A stretch of 64,000 nt of DNA, taken from positions 62,001-126,000 of the forward strand of contig CAZPHC010000005.1 in the NCBI GenBank assembly GCA_964586155.1. The letters run 5' to 3'. Within the stretch, counting starts at the first letter, position 1. Each line of letters begins with the position of its first letter. Below the pieces are notes generated by a model that did no database searches, was not told where the DNA came from, and saw nothing but the letters and a program-made list of their open reading frames with translations. The DNA comes from SXNM01 sp964586155 (GTDB lineage: Bacteria > Myxococcota_A > UBA9042). Below are positions 61,336 through 64,000 of the stretch, one piece after another. The translations under genes and the position numbers were made by a program.

Positions 61336-61964
61336 GGGGCGCTCCTGCTCGGGTGGGGACGCGGGATACGGGGCACCGCAGGGTGGCTGGCCGAGGCCGC
61401 CGCTCTGGTCAAGGGCAGCGTGCGCGTAGGTCGACGTGACCGCTACGCACGGGTGGGCAGAAGTGGCCGGCCCGCTCAACCGGGGTCGAGACGCGGAACA
61501 GCGCATCGCATCGGTGATGCCGTCTTGGGCGCCCACGGCGACTGGCGCAGCCGCTCCGGCCCTGTCGCCGGGCGAATAGCAGGTAGCGCCCCGTGCTGGG
61601 GACCCTTGGCTGGATGTCTGGCTGGGCGAGGCTAGCGGTCGTCGACATCGGGGCTCCACGGCGGCGCAGACCGCGAGGATGCACTTCGATCTGCGGTCGC
61701 GCTAGCGCGCTGGGACGCGGCTGTCCAGGGGCCGCCGGCGCGGCCCGTAGGACGATGCTGGTGCGGCGGCAGTGACCCTCCATCGCGCCCGGCGAAGAGC
61801 GCCTCGGGCGAGCCAGCGCGCGCCACGGCATTGCGCTGCCTGGGGGAGGTGCCAGATGAGCGGCGACCGTCGGCGGCGAGTAGCGGGATGCAGCCCTTTC
61901 GACAGACTCCATCCCACGCCGACCCATCTTGTTGGCATGCCCGGATTGCCGATAGGCTCGAAGG
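61336..61964. other. 629 bases without a convincing gene
   Basis: Open frames are present on both strands but show Arg/Pro/Ala/Ser-rich shadow composition, no ribosome site and no recognisable motif. GC is lower near the right end (about 61900-61960). The promoter of the MESH1-like gene should lie at the left edge and that of the coiled-coil gene at the right edge. Confidence 0.55.
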
Positions 61965-62426
61965 ATGCTCGGCATCGACCCTCGTTCACCCGACGCCATG
62001 ATCGACCCGCCGCACGAGACCGGTCGACCCACGACAGCGGAGCAGATTGCGGCCCAGCTCGCCAACATTCGGGAGCAGCAAGAGAGACGACAGATGGCCG
62101 AGCGGCAACGGGTGCAAGCCAACGCCGAAGGATGGAAGCTGCGGAAGGGCCATTCCGCCGACCTTGTCCGCAGAGCAGACGTAGCGGTCGATCGCAAGCG
62201 GAGGTTGGACTTGCTCCGGCGTGTTGCGGACATGGATCCTGGGCAGAGTCAAAGCTACGAGTCCGCCTTGCATCGATTGTCAGCGCCGCAGGGCTCCGAC
62301 CTCACGTCTCGTCCACGATCGGAGCAGGGGAGCGCCTCATGTTCAATCGACGAACTCGCACTTCTGGTGCAAACGCTCTCGGCTCGGATCTGGTCGCCTC
62401 CGCTGGCGCCGAGCGTTGGGACGTAG
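61965..62426 (+). CDS. Predicted coiled-coil protein, unknown
   Basis: 153 residues from the ATG at 61965; an ATG at 61998 would remove 11 residues and neither has a good ribosome site. Residues about 25-95 are charged and helical (TAEQIAAQLANIREQQERRQMAERQRVQANAEGWKLRK), suggesting a coiled coil. The rest is Ser/Pro-rich. There is no signal peptide. The codon pattern looks coding in the first 100 codons, less so afterwards. It is probably linked to the lipoprotein gene downstream. I do not recognise a family. Confidence 0.5.
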   Translation: MLGIDPRSPDAMIDPPHETGRPTTAEQIAAQLANIREQQERRQMAERQRVQANAEGWKLRKGHSADLVRRADVAVDRKRRLDLLRRVADMDPGQSQSYESALHRLSAPQGSDLTSRPRSEQGSASCSIDELALLVQTLSARIWSPPLAPSVGT

Positions 62427-62479
62427 CCGGCCTCGCGCGATCCTCTGCCTACCGTTCCTCGCGTCGGTCCACTTTCGAT

Positions 62480-63385
62480 GTGCGACGACGCCCAGGATGC
62501 CGGACGGTCCTGGCCCTGCTCGCCCTCCACCAACTGGTCGGCTGTTCGCAACAGCGACTGAGGTCGGCGCAGGTGACGACAGTACGTGCCATCGACATCG
62601 ACGATGTCAGCGCCGTCAAGGTCATCGGCCGGATTCAACTCGGAGTGCGCGCAACACACGCGGGCGATTGCGCCGACCTCGCTGGCGGCGTTGTCGCCGC
62701 CTCGGGTCGCCCGCTCCTTGCCATCCCTGAGCAGCGAGCCTGCGTTGCCGCCGACCATTCGATGTCGATTCTGACGGAGTGCGACCCGGCGGCCATTGAC
62801 GAGGACATGGCGAGCGCGCTCCTCGCGCACCCAGTTCACGTCGATGTTCGGCTGGTCGCCCGGTCTCCCATCCCGTGGCTCACGTTCACCGTCCAGCAAC
62901 GCCATGAAGTCGACGCTTCTGGTGCCGTCGAGGTCCGGTTTGCAGCTGATGCGGTTGCGTCCTTGCTAGAGCTTCGCAAGCTCGCACCGAGCCCTGCTGC
63001 CGGCTCGCTCCGCCGCATGCGCACGGCGCTCCGCGTCTTCAATCCGACAAGGTCTGCCGCGCGCCTTCGCATCACCAGCGCCAGCCTGACAAACGGCGAA
63101 CGCGCGCTCGGTGATGGCGGCAGTCTCGAAGCCACGCTCGCGCCACGCAGCGCCACGGACGTTGACGCCGAGTTTCAACTTGCGCTGGGCGCGCCGCTCG
63201 TGGCAGGTGCAGAGCTCCTTCGGAGCGCTGCCATTCGGGTTTGCCTCGACGCCCCCACGCAACTCTGCGTGGGGGAACGATGTCGGACCCTGCGCTTGCG
63301 CGCGTGCCGCGATGTCGGACCAGTCGAACTCGCAAGAGCCGTCCTCGGTGACGACGCGGTTCCCCATGTGCCTGGACTCCCTTGA
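62480..63385 (+). CDS. Lipoprotein of unknown function
   Basis: 301 residues if translation begins at the GTG at 62480, which gives a normal 20-residue signal (CRTVLALLALHQLVGC) with a lipobox. An ATG at 62339 with GGGGAG upstream is in frame but would place 47 residues before the signal and overlap the preceding gene. The mature protein is beta-rich, with regularly spaced hydrophobic strands (VKVIGRIQLGVRATH, TALRVFNPTRSAARLRITSASL) and cysteines near the end (RVCLDAPTQLCVGERCRTLRLRAC). It lies 55 bases before a Ser/Thr kinase gene, suggesting a kinase-associated envelope protein. Confidence 0.65.
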   Translation: MRRRPGCRTVLALLALHQLVGCSQQRLRSAQVTTVRAIDIDDVSAVKVIGRIQLGVRATHAGDCADLAGGVVAASGRPLLAIPEQRACVAADHSMSILTECDPAAIDEDMASALLAHPVHVDVRLVARSPIPWLTFTVQQRHEVDASGAVEVRFAADAVASLLELRKLAPSPAAGSLRRMRTALRVFNPTRSAARLRITSASLTNGERALGDGGSLEATLAPRSATDVDAEFQLALGAPLVAGAELLRSAAIRVCLDAPTQLCVGERCRTLRLRACRDVGPVELARAVLGDDAVPHVPGLP

Positions 63386-63440
63386 TGGCCCCATCACAAG
63401 GCCCTACGCTTGGGCACTGCCCCAACCTCAGGTCCGCCCC

Positions 63441-64000
63441 GTGAACTTTTGCCCGCAATGCCAGCGCATCGTCGATGCCACCGGGACCTGCGACCGGTGT
63501 GGAAGCTGGGCTGGCGACGTGCGGGCGCGCGATCGCTCCCCAGCCGCCGCCGACATGCCTGAGTTGTTCGATGACGGCCGTCTCTCCTTTGTCGCCCCAC
63601 TCGGCACCGGCGGCACGGCCAACGTATGGCGATGCTATGACCACTCCCTCGGCTGTGAAGTCGCCGTCAAGCTCTTGCTCTCTGAGCTTCGCAGCTCGCC
63701 GCGCCTGCTGACGCTGCTGCAGCAGGAGGCGACTGCGCTTGCGAGCTTCCGGCATCCTGGGATCGTCCGCCTCCATCGGACGTTTTGGCACGGCGACCGA
63801 TTCGGGATGGTCCTCGAGCTGCTCGCTGGCGGTGACCTTGAGGCCCGACGGAGAACCGCGGCGATCTCGCATGCCGAGGCGATCGAGTGGACGCTGCAGA
63901 TCCTCGACGCCCTGGACGCCATCCACGCGCGCGGCTATGCCCATCGTGACCTCAAGCTCGAAAACGTCATGTTGGACGCTCTCGGTCGCGCGCGATTGGC
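63441..64000 (+). CDS. Zinc-ribbon Ser/Thr protein kinase, N-terminal part (runs off right edge)
   Basis: 186 residues are visible from the GTG at 63441, 55 bases after the lipoprotein stop. The N-terminus is a zinc ribbon (CPQC near residue 4 and CDRC near residue 18). The kinase domain follows: PLGTGGTANVWRC glycine loop, EVAVKLL (catalytic Lys), LELLAGGDLEARR hinge and HRDLKLENVM catalytic loop near the window edge. The DFG motif and any C-terminal sensor lie outside. The frame is still open at base 64000. Zinc-ribbon-kinase arrangements are found in myxobacteria, and a cytoplasmic location is expected. Confidence 0.88.
   Translation, partial: MNFCPQCQRIVDATGTCDRCGSWAGDVRARDRSPAAADMPELFDDGRLSFVAPLGTGGTANVWRCYDHSLGCEVAVKLLLSELRSSPRLLTLLQQEATALASFRHPGIVRLHRTFWHGDRFGMVLELLAGGDLEARRRTAAISHAEAIEWTLQILDALDAIHARGYAHRDLKLENVMLDALGRARL

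Noticed and set aside
61409..62233. 274-residue minus-strand frame in the 61.3-62.0 kb gap
   Set aside because: Arg/Ser/Pro-rich text without motif or ribosome site; it overlaps a plus-strand frame with better coding character.
62339..62479. ATG at 62339 as start of the lipoprotein gene
   Set aside because: It has a good ribosome site but would place 47 residues before the signal peptide and overlap the preceding gene; GTG 62480 is preferred with moderate confidence.

Overview
The window is very GC-rich coding DNA from a Gram-negative, predatory/social-type bacterium of the Myxococcota (deltaproteobacterial) kind. This assignment is inferred from gene content, not from a marker gene. The signs are eukaryotic-type Ser/Thr kinases, an FHA-containing sigma-54-type regulator, PEGA/TPR proteins, outer-membrane barrels and many lipoproteins. 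The lipoproteins have acidic Asp/Thr/Ala stalks and CDDGNxCTxDxC cysteine repeats. No rRNA, tRNA, CRISPR array or transposase gene was seen. One 100-N scaffold gap (51918-52017) interrupts a repetitive gene.

Layout. 1-10 kb: a Stig1-like Cys-rich lipoprotein, a hybrid histidine kinase, a kinase/FHA-regulator pair, a divergent TPR protein with a small lipoprotein, and a MORN-like lipoprotein. 10-16 kb: an acetoacetate-decarboxylase-like protein, an amidohydrolase, an epimerase, an SDR with altered catalytic residues, and a barrel protein. 17-22 kb: a TPR-PEGA protein, a small lipoprotein and a CotH-like lipoprotein with a partner. 22-24.6 kb: UDP-glucuronate decarboxylase, an NTF2-like lipoprotein and a LysR regulator. 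24.7-31.3 kb, minus strand: a cytochrome-copper monooxygenase lipoprotein, a large serine hydrolase lipoprotein, an SGNH esterase and NnrS. 31.4-35.8 kb: adenylate cyclase, a wax ester synthase/DGAT-SCP2 fusion and a Cys-rich lipoprotein.

35.9-40 kb is accessory DNA. It holds a PIN-domain toxin with an unusual long antitoxin, then a Cys-His-Asp protein resembling a cysteine-protease or transglutaminase effector, translationally coupled to a lipoprotein. After these come decayed remnants of a LysR/DoxX divergon and a tiny copy of the toxin gene. Two related short-repeat clusters (37.07 and 39.70 kb) bracket the effector block. 40-50 kb: a secreted propeller-like protein, a Tudor-like secreted protein, a TauE/LysR divergon, a second LysR facing two tandem paralogous HEWGT lipoproteins, and a zinc-ribbon membrane protein. 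50.7 kb carries a 50-bp palindromic repeat.

51-61 kb is dominated by Cys-rich surface lipoproteins (including a beta-helix protein). A tightly overlapped operon there encodes a beta-barrel-like protein, an ECF sigma factor and a membrane anti-sigma/TPR protein, with a Cys-rich lipoprotein gene just upstream. 61-64 kb: a MESH1-like (p)ppGpp hydrolase, a 0.6-kb stretch with no convincing gene, a coiled-coil protein, a lipoprotein and the start of a zinc-ribbon Ser/Thr kinase. Overall the window looks like envelope and signalling DNA: surface lipoproteins plus the kinases, sigma factors and LysR regulators likely to control them.
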